Counted from the first letter of the stretch, positions 35,432-47,881 are shown. The stretch is DNA of 64,000 bases from Sorghum bicolor (GCF_000003195.3 NC_012879.2:34961596-35025595); one strand, 5' to 3'. Translations and numbers: made by a program. Notes: generated by a model not told the origin, from the letters alone.

Positions 35432-36423
35432 GTAAAGGACGTCGAGGCGGAGCTCTGGGCGGGCTGGCTCGGCCAGAGACGCGGTGGAGCGGCCGGAAAA
35501 GCTCGCCGAAGCGCGGCGGAGCTCGCTGTGGCAATGGCGGAGCGAAATGTGGCGCTCTGGAGGGGCGAATGGCGCGTATGAGGCGTCCACTCGGTGCGTG
35601 GTGTCTTGTGGACGACGTCAGATCTGACAGGAGGGACCGTCGACGGCGTACGGTCGACAGGTGGCCGGACACACGGTGGCGGGTGAGTTCTGTCCGAACT
35701 GAACCGGTTTCTGAATCGCCCGATTGCAGTGACTGAATCCCGAAGTTCGTCGACGTTTTACTCTCAGCTCACTTGGTGGTTTTGGCTCAAACTTGATCCT
35801 TTCGACAGAGCTACACGAGTTCTACAAGTTTGATTACACGAGCAAAGCCTAACTCGGTCTAGATTTCAATCTACAAGGCTCCCAACAACCCTACCTCAAA
35901 ACTGTGTGATTCAAGACTTAGCCAAATTCGGCTAAGTGTGAAATCAGCCCTGATTTTTGTCTTGTGAGTAAATTTTGGATGTGTTCCAAGCTTTATCATA
36001 AAAAGTCATCAACATAACTTTTGTAGCTTATGAAATTTACTACAACTTTGTTTCAGGTGTCACAGACATGCAAGGTGTCTAACATCATTTTCATAAAACA
36101 TCTTTGAAAAGAGGTCTAGGGGGTCAAATAGGTCAATCTAGGGTTAACCATGACTTAGGGGCATTTTTGGCCAAAACTTCAACATGAACTTTGTTCAAAA
36201 TGTGGTTCTAAACATAATTAAAGTATTTTGGAAGACAATGTGCACTTATATGCATTGGTCACCCACTAAAGTCACTCAAATCAAGTCACACAAGCAATTT
36301 AATTATACATGGGACACATAAGATGACATGTGATCATGATGCATGCTGATGAATGAGCATGATGATGCTTATGTTGATGCAATGCTCATGGTTAACATGC
36401 AAGCTAACACTTGGAGTGTTACA
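35432..36423 (-). mobile_element. G2 5' LTR, piece 3 of 3 (U3 end)
   Basis: Continues the GC-rich block cut by F (35432-35680) and ends GGAGTGTTACA at 36423, so on the minus strand the LTR begins TGTAACACTCC, as in G. With pieces 1 and 2 the LTR totals about 4.5 kb. ORFs at 35312-35672 cross the F/G2 junction or lie in the stop-poor GC block and are not called. Confidence 0.85.
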
Positions 36424-37320
36424 GTTATATACTTGGCTTAGTTAGATTGGAATTATATACATGTTTAGGATCGTATAGCGTTTATCCATCGGATCCATCA
36501 GAAAATGATAGATATTGTGTAGGCATGGTGCTTATACCGTATTTATCTGCGATTGTACCCAATATGCCAGATCGTGGGGTAGTTCGTGATAGTGACAGCT
36601 TCATTGTTTCTTATATAGTCCCCCTCTCGTGTATTGGGCTGGCAGAGCAACATTATTATAGGGGAGTGATTGCTATGTTTCTCATATTCCTTGCTAATAT
36701 CACTATGCATTGGCATAATGTTGTCTTACAATGATTGCTAAGTATAATTGCACTAACTATAATATGCTAGACTGTATAGTTAAGAATAACTTAGGAAATA
36801 TTCTCGTAGTTCGTTCTAATTCCATGCTAATGACTTGCTAGAATATCTAATTGAGGTGTTTATCATATTTATTATGTGGCTAAGTTATGCTTATCAGATT
36901 AATTATCTTTATCACTAGTCATTACTTTATATATCCTTTATGTGACACTTATCCCTGTATAAAAGAGATAGATAAATGATCTCAATTATACATGCAATGA
37001 TAGAGACTCAATCTTATATTCCATTCTATAATGAACATTGATGATTATTAATCCCTTCCTAGTGGTAAAAATATAAATAACGATATCTGGAATACTTCCC
37101 GGTTAAAATGCTACATCGGTATTAATCTGTGCACTTGCAGATCCCATTTGTTATTTATTTAGATGAGCAATTGCATATTTCAATACCGCTTCTCTCATGT
37201 CATGCTGGGGATGACAACTTGGCTTAAGTGGTATGAGGGATAGGTTTGGCATTTTTGGCGCTGTTATCAGAATTAGAAAACTAAGTCTACTTTTGGTAAT
37301 GACGTTAAGAATACCAAACA
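36424..37320 (+). repeat. B 5' LTR, 3' portion (rest displaced by G2)
   Basis: Aligns from its first base to 41443-42335 in the intact B LTR, with clearly more differences than the LTR pairs of A, F or G, so B is older. GTTAT at 36424-36428 would be the right TSD copy of G2; the left copy is outside the window. Near its end is a relict Asp-type PBS (TGGCGCTGTT, 37256-37265) inside the LTR. Confidence 0.85.
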
Positions 37321-37322
37321 AC

Positions 37323-38540
37323 CTTCTGCCGGTCAAGAGAGGTGATCCAGGACGCCCCATCATCCCGATCTCCATCGGCATGGTGGACTTCCCAGAAGCA
37401 TTATGTGACTTTGGCTCTAGTGTCAACATTATGCCCATGGTACTCTATGATAAATTCTTTATATATCCTTTATCAGAAACAACCATGTGTTTGTAGTTTG
37501 CAGATCAAACAATATGTTTTCCAAAAGGAATATTGAAGGACCTTTGTGTCCGAGTTGGTACCTTGTACGCCACAGCAGACTTCGTGGTAATAGAGACCGG
37601 TAATGATGAGAGGGCACCCATCATCCTAGGGAGGCCATTCTTGAACACCTCGGGAGCTGTCATCTACGCTAGTGCTGCCAAGATCAGTTTCTACATCAAA
37701 GGGAGGAAGGAGACGTTTTCCTTCAAGAACAAGACTACACAAATCCCAGATCAATCCCGACATGAACCAAGGAAGAGGACCAACAGGAGGAACAGGAACA
37801 AGCAAGTGTGGACCGAGTCAGCTAAAATGGTCACTGCAGTTCATGGAGGTCAAGATCATCAACTTAATTCACCGTTTCTAACCAAGAAGGACGACCCAGG
37901 AATGCCAAGCATCTATTGCTCCATAAATGGATACAACTTCTACAAGACGACTTGCGACACCGGATCAGGCGTCAACATAATGGCCGCAGTCACCTATGGG
38001 CTCTTGTTCGGAACCATGCCCCTAAAACCGACATACATTCAGCTCCAAATGGCAGATCAGACATTCCGAAAGGTTGAAGGTATAGCAACTGATGTCCCTG
38101 TCAAAATAGACGGTCATTTTGTCTACACAGACTTTCAGGTTATTGACATGGGAGAAGACGAATATGATCCACCCATCATCCTTGGAAGACCGTTCCTCAG
38201 CACCATTAAAGCAATCATCTACATTGGAACTGGAGAAGTTCACATGCACTTCCCCTCAGAGAAGGTACGCCGCTATTTTACTGACCCTAACTATATCGTT
38301 GAAGACTCTAAGCAGGTCAGAAAACGACGCAACCGCAACCAGAGGAGGCAAATCATCAAGGACGGATGGGCAGACTATGAAGGAGAAGTGGTAAGGTCAG
38401 AAGCTATACAGTTTAAACAGAATTATCCAGAGGAGACCGTAGCACCAAGTCAGGTATGGAAAGAGAAGATAACTATACATGAAGAGGAGGCACCACCGGA
38501 AGTACCGACTACGCCACCCAACGAATCCCAGGACAAGTGA
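37323..38540 (+). pseudogene. B ORF with two tandem aspartic-protease-like domains
   Basis: 406 codons including the final stop, with a single in-frame TAG at 37494-37496. Domain 1: CDFGSSVNIMP (codons 28-38) and ILGRPFLNTSGA (about 101-112). A basic linker (HEPRKRTNRRNRN) follows. Domain 2: CDTGSGVNIMAA (211-222) and ILGRPFLSTIKA (286-297). The tail is basic then acidic (EEAPPEVPTTPPNESQDK). Each domain has the two hallmark motifs of a retropepsin monomer, which normally works as a homodimer. The ORF is fused upstream to LTR sequence, so no proper start codon remains. It is the better-preserved copy of the A ORF at 5352-4287. Confidence 0.82.
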
Positions 38541-40696
38541 GAAAACGGAGAGTCCCGTTCGGAGGACTTCAAAATATTGAACGCCTTGCCAAGAGGTAAA
38601 CTTGGTAGTTATCCTTTCCCTTTCAATTATTTAAAATAGTTTGTTTAGTTAATTATGTTCATACTATCTTAAAAAAGAAAATAAAAATGTTAAAAAACAG
38701 TAAGCCCCATGTGAGTATACGAGTGGCATGAAACCCATAAGTATATTCACTGTGGTGGCATAAAAATAAATAAATATTTCTTTTCTGCTCTATAAAATGA
38801 AAATATAAAAATAGAGAGTAATATTTGTTGAGGAGTCTCAACATGATAAAGGCTAGATATTTATGCTAACACTTAGTCAGTTCCACAAAGCTTTGTTGTC
38901 TATTTGAGCTCCACAGAATCTAAGAATCAAAGAAGACTAGCAGACGGAGGACATTCTAATCGCTGTCAGGATACTACTGACTTTCCAATACACCTCTGCC
39001 ACCTACTAGCTATATCAAGAGAAATTACGTCAAAATTCAGCTTGGGGGAGAGCACCCCCATTTATCTCGCTAAGTATTTCTATCTATCTTTATACTTATA
39101 CTATATTAAAATATAAATATACATAACTATGGAAAACCAAATAAAGATTTTATACTTACGTATATATCTTTTGCTTAGTGTGCTTAAAAAATAAATAAAG
39201 TAGCTATGCTAAACTGAATCTTAATAATAAAACACTAGCATGGATATGACGAATAGTTGCTCTGCCTAATTTTGAAATTTGAGTTCTCTCTCAAGTTTAG
39301 ACATAACTGTTATAATTTAAAGCTTGCTCTAAACCTAAACTTGTGGGAAGAAAACTTGATCTGAAGTCTAAGTTGTTAACGGATACGATATGGGAAGGTT
39401 GAGCTGCTGTTTATCTGTTCCTAGAGATGCTAGAATTCTGGAGAATTTTATCTTTGAAAATCTATAAAATATTGCATGATGAAATCCTGTATGCTGAGAG
39501 TTTAAATTCCTAACATGACCATATATACATGCTTGCTAGACTTTGAGCCACACATTTACTTTTTACTGCTTATGAGCATTGAGTGTGGTCAAGCTGTGTA
39601 GACCCTTAGGAGCTTGTCATGTGGTTAAATCAAGATTCACTTGCACGTTCACTCACATATGCTGCTTCTACTCCGGAAGTACCATCCACATATATCCATC
39701 CATTTCCATCTCCAGAACCACCTAAAAATATTCTACTCCTAATCCGGAGAGAATAGCCAAACACATTTCTGTTTTTTCCCGTTGAAATAAATGCTCAAGT
39801 TATCTTGGTTACTACCACTTGCTACATTATTTCAGGAGATATGTGCTCTTTAAAAAAAGAAGAAAAAAGAGAAACGAGGAGATAAAAAGGGGCAAGTGCC
39901 CGGAACCTCGAAAGAAAAGAAAAAGTGAGACGAGAGGTAAAAATGGACAAGTGTTCGACAGTAGAATTAGGGGTACAAGATACCCACCTGAGAGGAAAGA
40001 AAAAGAAGAGCATCTCATTCTCCTCAAAAGTTTCAAAAAAAAGCAAGGAAGGTATGTATCCCCTCAAAAGAGCAAAAGTAGAATTAGACTTTCACCATTG
40101 TTATCACCATTATCACCATACACCATTCATTCGCCACACATGCACATCTTGATTTGGCTTATTGATTTGTTTCTTTGGATCCATGGTTTGACTATACAAT
40201 AAATGTCTTGTAAGTATGTATATTTTATCTCCCACCTATGAGCTCTAGATATAAAAGCCTTATTAGAGTAGGGTGAGAGAAGGCAATGTCACTATGCCTT
40301 ATACCACAAATACAACATATTTTGAGAGAAGGCATATACCATCACTGCCTTGGTAAGGATCCAAAAATACCACAAAAGAGAGATATGAGGGAGTCATACA
40401 AGGAATCTCTGAGTTTTATTTGAAAATCTGCAAAAACTCCAGAGCTATAGCTGATCAAGAATAAGAGACATGGCACTTGACTAGACCGTTTTATCTTTTA
40501 ACTACTCAAGACAGAAGTGACGGTTACAAGTCCCATGGTGAAAGGTAAAATAAGTAAGTTTTATGTCTTGACAGTTTACTCTAACTCAGAGATGAGATCT
40601 TATTTAAAAAGCATGTGTACCGTCAATTTTCAAAGGTATTTCAACAACTTCTGATCCATCACTAAGTCTATCCTTGCTCAGGGACGAGCAAGAGGT
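38541..40696 (+). other. B 3' non-coding region
   Basis: Colinear with A and C. An internal PPT-like tract (AGCTTGGGGGAGAGCA) is at 39039-39054 and the hairpin block at 39890-39985. A Lys/Arg-rich ORF at 39819-40202 overlaps the purine-rich block and partly matches a frame in A (2827-2567), but its ends differ and F lacks it, so I leave it as a possible small basic peptide only. Confidence 0.7.
39890..39985 (+). ncRNA. B copy of conserved three-hairpin RNA block
   Basis: GGGC-AAGT-GCCC at 39890-39901, GGAC-AAGT-GTTC (one G-U pair) at 39945-39956 and GGGTA-CAAGA-TACCC at 39971-39985. Order and spacing are as in A. Confidence 0.55.
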
Positions 40697-40711
40697 AAGC
40701 TTGGGGGAGTT
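40697..40711 (+). other. B polypurine tract
   Basis: AAGCTTGGGGGAGTT directly before the LTR at 40712. Confidence 0.85.
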
Positions 40712-42335
40712 TGTTGACGGTCCTTAAGTATCAAATTTAATTATCAAATAAACAAAGAAAAGGATCCAAATGAAATCAACATCCAGACTTAGGGTTTTAT
40801 CTGACAGAATTCCATGAGTTTTAGTGTTTGTCTATTTCTGCAGGGGGTTATCAGGAAATACGGAAGAAAGGCCCACACGTCGGGATTACATAGAGATATT
40901 AACGTGCCACGCAATTATCTTACATTTAGAAGACTCCAGAAGCCACGTTAATGAAGCGGAGGCTGAACGGGGCCTGACCCAGGGCACGCCCCTTCAGAGT
41001 CCAATCAGGACTCTCTTTCGGGATCAAGCTCCACCGACCTAAAGGATCAAGGATAACCGTTCAATCAATGTCGGTTTGATCCAACGGCCCATATTCACTT
41101 GGAGGGACTATAAAACCAGACCCCCTGGCCCCTAGAGGAGAGAGCCTCTCAATCCTAATTCATTATTCATCAAGGGAGAAGAAGCCTCTAATCAAGCCTA
41201 GAGCCACCACATCAATTAGACATCTAGATTAGCATAGCTACATAGGATTAGAACTAGGAGTCAATCTTCGATTGGTTTCCGGATCTGTCAAGAGGAGTCT
41301 TGGTAATTCTCTAATTGTTCTTCTAATTGTTCATCTTTGTTCTTCAATATTATGAATATGACTTTGTTCTATTTCAATATATTGCTTATGACTTTGCTCT
41401 ACTTGTTTATATTCAAGATTATATTGTTCTTAGTTTATCATGGTTATATACTTGGCTTAGTTAGATTGGATCTATATACATGTTTAGGATCATATAGCAT
41501 TTATCCATCGAATCCATGGATAAATGATAGATATTGTGTAGGCGTGGTGCTATTACCATATTTATCTGCGATTGTACCCAAAATGCCAGATCGCGGGGTA
41601 GTTCGTGATAGTGACAGCTTTATTGATTCTTATATAGTCCCCCTCTCGTGTATTGGGCTGACAGAGCAACATTATTACAGGGGAGTGATTACGATGTTTC
41701 TCATATTCCTTGCTAATATCACTATGCATGGGTGTAGTCTTGTCTCGCAATGATTGCTAAGTATAATTGCACTAACTATGATAATGCTAGACTGTATAGT
41801 TAAGAATAACTTAGGAAATATTATTATAGTTAGTCCTAATTTCATGCTAATGACTTGCTAGAATATCTAATTGAGGTGCTTATCATATTTATTATGTGGC
41901 TAAGTTATGCTTATCATATTAATTATCTTTGTCACTATTCATTACTTTATACATCCTTTATGTGTCACTTATCGTTGTATGAAAGAGTTAGATAAATGTT
42001 CTCAATTATACATGCAATGATAGATACTCAATCTTATATTCCATTCTATAATCATTGATGGTTACTAATCCCTTCCCAGTGGTAAAAGTATAAATAACGA
42101 TACTTGGAATACTTCCCGGTTAAAATGCTACATCGGTATTAATGTGTGCGCTTGCAGATCCCATTCATTATTTATTTAGATGAGCAATTGCATATTTCAA
42201 TACCGCATCTTTCATGTCATGCTGGGGATGACAACTTGGCTTAAGTGGCATGGGGGATAGGTTTGGCATTTTTGGCGCCGTTATCAGAATTAGAAAACTA
42301 TCTACTTTCGGTAATGACGTTAAGAATACCCAACA
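40712..42335 (+). repeat. B LTR, complete
   Basis: 1,624 bp from TGTTGACGG to ACCCAACA. The U3 matches F, A, C and D, and the TATA box CTATAAAACC is at 41108-41117. The last ~65 bp include a relict Asp-type PBS (TGGCGCCGTT, 42273-42282). An ORF at 41337-41753 with hydrophobic stretches is also open over about 105 codons in the other LTR (36411-36734). It lies downstream of the TATA box but has no recognisable domain. Confidence 0.9.
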
Positions 42336-42336
42336 C

Positions 42337-42348
42337 TGGTATCAAAGC
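42337..42348 (+). other. iMet-type primer-binding site after the B LTR
   Basis: TGGTATCAAAGC begins 1 nt after the LTR end at 42335 and differs from the iMet PBS (TGGTATCAGAGC) at one base. The next ~87 bp (to 42435) would be leader sequence, cut by element C. All other Athila-like elements here use an Asp-type PBS. Confidence 0.65.
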
Positions 42349-42435
42349 TTCCGTTACCACGGTAGGAATTTTATTCCTAGCTACATATATATTTTGCTTC
42401 ATCCTATCCACGAAAAAGTCAGAAAAATATATTGC

Positions 42436-43897
42436 TGTTGACATTCGTTAAGTGCAATAAGAATAAGAAAAATTCCGCAAGCGCACAGAACATCATCGTA
42501 GCATTTTACCGGGAGTATTCTAGGTATCGTTATTTATATTTTACCACTGGGAAGCTAAGGTCAAAGAATTTGTAACTTACTATCATGCATCTACTAATTT
42601 AATAAACCAATTAGACTAAAGTAGGGGTATATGATAGGTAATAATATAAAGGTGAGAATTCTATGATAAATGTGTAGATAGCCATAGCGGGAGGACAACG
42701 GGAGAGACCTAGGTTCCTGTATACTTCTCTATTACTTCAGTTCTATGATAACAAAGAATGAATAGATAAAGCAATCACATATTAGCACTTTGGGACATCA
42801 GAACACAAACCACAGAAAGAGAACTGGAAGGGGGCTGGGAAGCTCTGACTACGGTCCTACAAACACCGATCCGAACGAGGTGGAATACGTCGACCGTTAG
42901 GGCTGTCACTACCCTAGGGCTACAACAACAATCCGCAGGACTGGGTGCAACCTCAGGTAACCTCTAGTATAGACACCACGTCTACACTAACGATGACTAC
43001 TCTAATTACCATGAATAACTAGAGCACTCGTTGCAAACGGAGATCCTATGCTAAAATATAACAACTACATCACTCAATAATAAAAGTAAATAGAGAAGAT
43101 AAATATATTAAAGCATAAGTCTTACAATAAATATAAAGACATACCAAAACTCTGAAGACTTCTTCAGAACCAAAGCGCAGCTCCGCTCTCCCTAACTCCC
43201 GACTAGAACTAATCTACTACATTGGATTGTCTAGCCCTAATTCTCTATAGAGGAAAGGTTATCCTTCGAGGGCACCTCTCAACTCTATAATGATGTGTTC
43301 TCCTCCAGGGGCCAGGGGCCTTGCTTATATAGTCCTCCTCCTTTGTGCGTTTTTGGTTCAGTAGGCGATGTGGTACTAAACTTTCCACCATATCTCATTA
43401 AAATGCACATAGGCCTTAATGGACTAAAATCTGATTTGGGCCCAATGAATCCCGCAGCTCTTTTATGTGGAGTTTTTCTTTTATTAATATCTCTTGATTC
43501 CGAACTCCAAATATAGCAAATAATATATGCATTTCGATCAGCTCGACGTGATCTTTGTAATGGTGTACTCCATTATGTGATTGGTGCTTGTACCAGGGTG
43601 GGTGCCCTAGGATCAAGGGCGGGCGCCCTGGCCGTGGGCCCGTCTCGGCTCCGCTTCAATCGAGTTGCTTCTAGAGTCTTCCTGATTATGGAAAATTACC
43701 GCACACATTAATTCTCTATGTAAACCCGACGTGTGGGCCTTTCCTTCGTATTTCCTGACAACCCCCTGCAGAAATAGGCAAACACAAAAAATCATGGAAA
43801 TCTGTCAGATGAAACCCTAAGTCTAGGTGTCGGTTGCATTTGGATCATTTTTCAAGATTAGTTGACGGTTAAATGTGAGCATTAAGGACCGTCAACA
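42436..43897 (-). repeat. C 3' LTR
   Basis: Runs from TGTTGACATTCG to GACCGTCAACA on the plus strand. TATA is at 43325-43332 (minus CTATATAA). The U3 has a GGGCGCCC box near 43622-43629 and a mutated second box. The 43295-43516 ORF crosses the promoter and is not called. Confidence 0.93.
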
Positions 43898-43912
43898 ACC
43901 TCCCCCAAGCTT
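43898..43912 (-). other. C polypurine tract
   Basis: The minus strand reads AAGCTTGGGGGAGGT directly before the 3' LTR. Confidence 0.83.
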
Positions 43913-46530
43913 AACCTTTGCTCGTCCCTGAGCAAAGATGGACTCAAGAGTTTCGGCAGTGGTTTCATGCCTTAAAGGTACACATGCATTCAAACAAGAT
44001 CTCATCTCTGGGTTAGGGTAAACTGTTAAGATTTAAACTTACTTATTTTACCTTCCACCATGGGGCTTGCAACCGTCACTTATGTCTTGAGCAGTTAAAA
44101 GATAGAACGGTCTAGTCAAGTGCCATGTCTCTTGTTCTTCGATTAACTATAGCTCTGGTGTTTTTTGAAGATTTTCAAATAAAACTCAGAGATTTTTTGT
44201 ATGACTCTCTCTAGTCTCTCTTTTGTGGTATTTCTGGATCCTTACCAAGGCAGTAATGGTGTATGCCTTCTCTCAAAGTATGTGGTATTTTTGGTATGAG
44301 GCATAGTGGTATTGCCTTCTCTCTCACCCTACTCTAATAAGGTTTTGATATCTGGAGCTCATAGGTGGGAGACAGCTAATACATACTTACAAGACACTTA
44401 TTGTATAGTCAAACCATGGATCTAGAAGAACAAGTCAATAAGTTAAATCAAGATGGGCATGTGTGGCGAATGAATGGTGATAATGGTGAAAATAATGGTG
44501 AAAGTCTAATTATACTTTTGCTCTTTTGAGAGGGTACATACCTTTCTTGCACTTGAGGCTTTCGAGGGGAATGAGACGCTCTATATTTTATTTATCTTTA
44601 CTCTCAGGTGGGTATCTTGTACCCCTAATTCTACTGTCGGACACTTGTCTATTTTTACCTCTCGTCTCACTTTTTCTCTTTTTTTTCGAGGTTTCGGGCA
44701 CTTGCCCCTTTTTATTTCCTCGTATTCACTTTTTTTTTCAGATCACTCACCCTCCTGGAATAATATAGCAAGTGGTAGTAACCAAAATATCTCGAGCATT
44801 TATTTCACGGCGAATAACAGGGATAGGATAATGTTTTTGGCTATTCTCTCCTAGATAGGAGTAGAATAATTTTGGGTGAATCTAGATATGAAAATGAGTG
44901 GATGTATGTGGATGCATGCTTCTGGAGTAGAAGCAGCATGTATGAGTGAACGTGCAAGTGAATCTTGATTTTAACCGCATGACAAGCTCCTAAGGGTCTA
45001 GACAGCTTGACCACACTCAATGCTCATAAGCAGTAAAAAGTAAATATGTGGTTCATAGTCTAATAAGCTTGTATATATGACTGTGGTAGGATTTTAAACT
45101 CTCATCATACAGGAACTCATCATGCAACATTTTAAAGATTTTCAAAGATAAAATTCTCCAGAATTCTAGCATCTCTAGGAACAGATAAACAGCTGCTCAA
45201 CCTTCCCATATCATATCTGTTAAAGACTTAGACTTTTGATCAGGTACTCTTCCCACAAATTCAGGTTTAGAGCAAATTTTAAATTATAACAGTTATGCCT
45301 AAACTTGAGAGAGAGCTCAAATTTGAAAACTAGGTACTTGGCAGAGCAACTATTCATCATATCCATGTAAGAGTTTATCATTGAAGTTCAGTTTGGCATA
45401 AATACTTTATTTATTTAGCAAACTAAGCAAAGATATATATAAGCACAAAATGTTTAATTGGGTTTTTATGATTATGCAATTTTTTATTATTTGAGTAAGG
45501 TATAAATGTGAGTAGAAAAACTTAGCTGGATAAATAGGGTTGCTCTCCCACAAGCTGGATTTTAACGTAATTTCTTCTAATGTACCTAGCAGGTGGTGTA
45601 GGTGTATTTGAATGTTGGTAGCACCCTGATAGCGATTAGGATATCCTCCGTCTGCTAGTCTTCCTTGATCCTTGAATTCTGTGGAGCTCAAATAGACAAC
45701 AAAGCTTTGTGGAACTGGTTAAGTGTTAGCATAAAATCTCTTAGCCTTTATTATGTTGAACTTTCTCTAATAAATATTACTCTCTTTAGTAGGATCATAA
45801 ATATATTTTTATATTTTCATTTTTACATCACAAGAATATATTTATTTTATTTTTACGCCACCACAGTGAATGGGTTTTATGCAACGAGCATACTCACTTG
45901 GGGCTTACCGTTTTTAACATTTTTATTTTCTTTTCAAGATAGCATGTTTAACTAACAAGCTATTTAAGGAAAGTAAATAATTTAAGAAAAAAAAGGGAAT
46001 GCAGAAAGGAAAAATATGGATAACTACAGATTTTACCTTTCTGCGAGGGTTTAATGTTTTAAGTCTTCTGAACAAGACTTCTCACTGCGTTCATTCTTTA
46101 GGTGCGTCATTTGAGTTAGGTGTGGACCTTGACATCTGCACCTCTTGATACGGTGTCACCCATGTTTTTGTTTGCCCAGCAGTTCGAAGTGCGGTGTTGG
46201 CAGCATCCTCCTCAGTGTGTTTGTGCTCGTAGATCCAGATCCTTCACTTGGTAGAGTCTGGGAGTTGGAAAACTCCTCCATGTTTTGCTCAAAGTGTATC
46301 TTGCTCATAGAGACAAGGCAGAGATCAAGTGCATAGGCCCTGTTGGTGGAAAACACCAACAGAACCAAAAGTGTATTTGTTCTTCTCTAACCTTAACCAT
46401 AGTGAGCAAGACAAAGTTGATGGATGATAAGATCATGAGTGTAGCATTTAAAACATTTGTCAGATCAGATCACTCAACCTTATGGAAAGATAACCTATCT
46501 AAGTAAATGTTTTTTTCTTTACATGACTAT
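43913..46530 (-). other. C internal region, left part
   Basis: Non-coding. It aligns with A 2037-4080 and then, after loss of the protease ORF, with A from about 5405. The hairpin block is at 44610-44707, and a PPT-like tract near 45548-45560 is mutated (ctcccacaagctgg). Confidence 0.7.
44610..44707 (-). ncRNA. C copy of conserved three-hairpin RNA block
   Basis: In element sense: GGGC-AAGT-GCCC (44696-44707), AGAC-AAGT-GTCC (44639-44650, outer pair broken) and GGGTA-CAAGA-TACCC (44610-44624). Confidence 0.5.
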
Positions 46531-46535
46531 CATTT
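46531..46535. repeat. TSD CATTT, left copy (element E)
   Basis: CATTT precedes TGTTGATGC at 46536 and recurs at 58910-58914. Confidence 0.95.
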
Positions 46536-47238
46536 TGTTGATGCAAAAGAGATCTGCAAACACAAAGGGCTAATACCTGATTCAAACTTTAAGGCGTGCC
46601 AGACGATTTGACCTTACTATCGGCAAAGGTGAGAACTCGAATACTTTAGTCCTGACAACAGCGATGCGCCCGGATATCACGGCTAAGAGGTACTCACGCG
46701 GAACTTGAGAACACGCCGAGCTTAGGTCGACGAATTCCTAAGAACTCGTAATAAAAAGGAAAAAGTATGACGAAGTCGTCAAAAAAGTAGATGCTGGAAT
46801 ATGAGTAAAAACGTGTGTTTGATTGATTCACAGATGTCTCATTACAAGGCCCTAGGGTTCATATTTATACCCTGCTCAAAGAGCTACAACTAAACACGAC
46901 TAGAATTCGAATTCCAAATTACACGGAATCCGTATACAAAACGACTTAAATAAATAAGGAAATAACAAAGCTATCTCCCGTGACAAACTAAAATTCTTCC
47001 ATAAACCGATCAGCAGTTTCCGGACCCCTCCTCCGTATCATCGGCAGACTCCTTGCCATAGTCATCGGTAGACTCCTCCATTATAGCCATCGGCATAAAC
47101 ACATCACTGCCTGCAGACTTAGTCACATCCGACCTCTCCTTCATCGGCAACCATCCTCATCGGCAATTCATCTTGTAAACAGCATACTGCCACTTTATCC
47201 TGCCATCCTGGACACGTGCCCAAAAAACGGTGTCAACA
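46536..47238 (-). repeat. E 3' LTR
   Basis: Runs from TGTTGATGC to GGTGTCAACA on the plus strand. TATA-like TATAAATA on the minus strand at 46862-46869. It carries 50 bp (around 46670-46725) absent from the other LTR. Five GCCGAT/ATCGGC motifs lie within it. Confidence 0.95.
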
Positions 47239-47250
47239 CATGCCCCCCAA
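47239..47250 (-). other. E polypurine tract
   Basis: The minus strand reads TTGGGGGGCATG directly before the 3' LTR. Confidence 0.75.
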
Positions 47251-47881
47251 TTTTGGAGTATAAAATTGTTAATGCTCCGAAATTCTCTGCAGTAATGATG
47301 CCTTCTTCCCGCAATTAATGCTCCTAATCTGGTAACCGACAACCTCAATCTGAACAACTCTGATCCTATTCTCCCGCAGATTTCTCGAAATCCCCAACTT
47401 CCTAAGCGGGCATTTCTCTCTCAACCGTACATCGGCAATAATACCGTTACAAAGATCTGCCGATATACTGACCAGGACGTTCGTACAAATGGCTACCTCC
47501 CCTTTATTCGCCCATCGGTAATATGACCGTTATAGAACGCTGCCGATGGACCGACCAGGAGATCTCGCACAGTAAAATATCTTCAGATAATGACCGCTTC
47601 CCATCAAATCATCTGCGCAATCCCTTGATTACCGTGCGAACAGTTACCACATCTAACTGAGTACCCTCTGATTTCTCAGAGGCGGCAAAGAGATAAGTCA
47701 GATTTGCCCTTGCCCATTTTGTCCTATAAATAGTTCCTTCTCGGGTACTCCTTCCCCATCACATCATTCCACCACCCAACTTTACTTTTCCAGCGGCGGC
47801 GCCATCCGAAACTCCCAAGACCTCCGACAAGCACTCCTCCTCATCAACCCCGGTGCCTTCAAACACTTTCTTCGCAGCAAG
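47251..47881 (+). promoter_or_regulatory. Promoter and 5' leader of the antisense gene in E
   Basis: TATAAATAG at 47725-47733 lies 149 bp before the ATG at 47882, in 'gtcc-TATAAATAG-ttccttctcgg'. GCCGAT/ATCGGC sites at about 47430, 47459 and 47542 lie upstream. The region is C-rich after the TATA box, as in many plant leaders. Confidence 0.65.

Larger units (their letters stand above)
36424..42335 (+). mobile_element. Element B: old non-autonomous Athila-like element
   Basis: Partial 5' LTR (36424-37320), interior of 3.4 kb and full LTR (40712-42335, 1,624 bp). The interior starts abruptly in the first protease domain right after the LTR, so the PBS, leader and gag have been lost. There is no RT or integrase. 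The LTR at 40712-42335 is followed by an iMet-type PBS, so it may have been the 5' LTR of a second, tandem copy; that copy is then cut by C at 42436. Confidence 0.85.

Noticed and set aside
39819..40202. Arg/Lys-rich 127-codon ORF in B as a gene
   Set aside because: Composition follows the purine-rich RNA block, the ends are not conserved in A, and F and C do not keep the frame.
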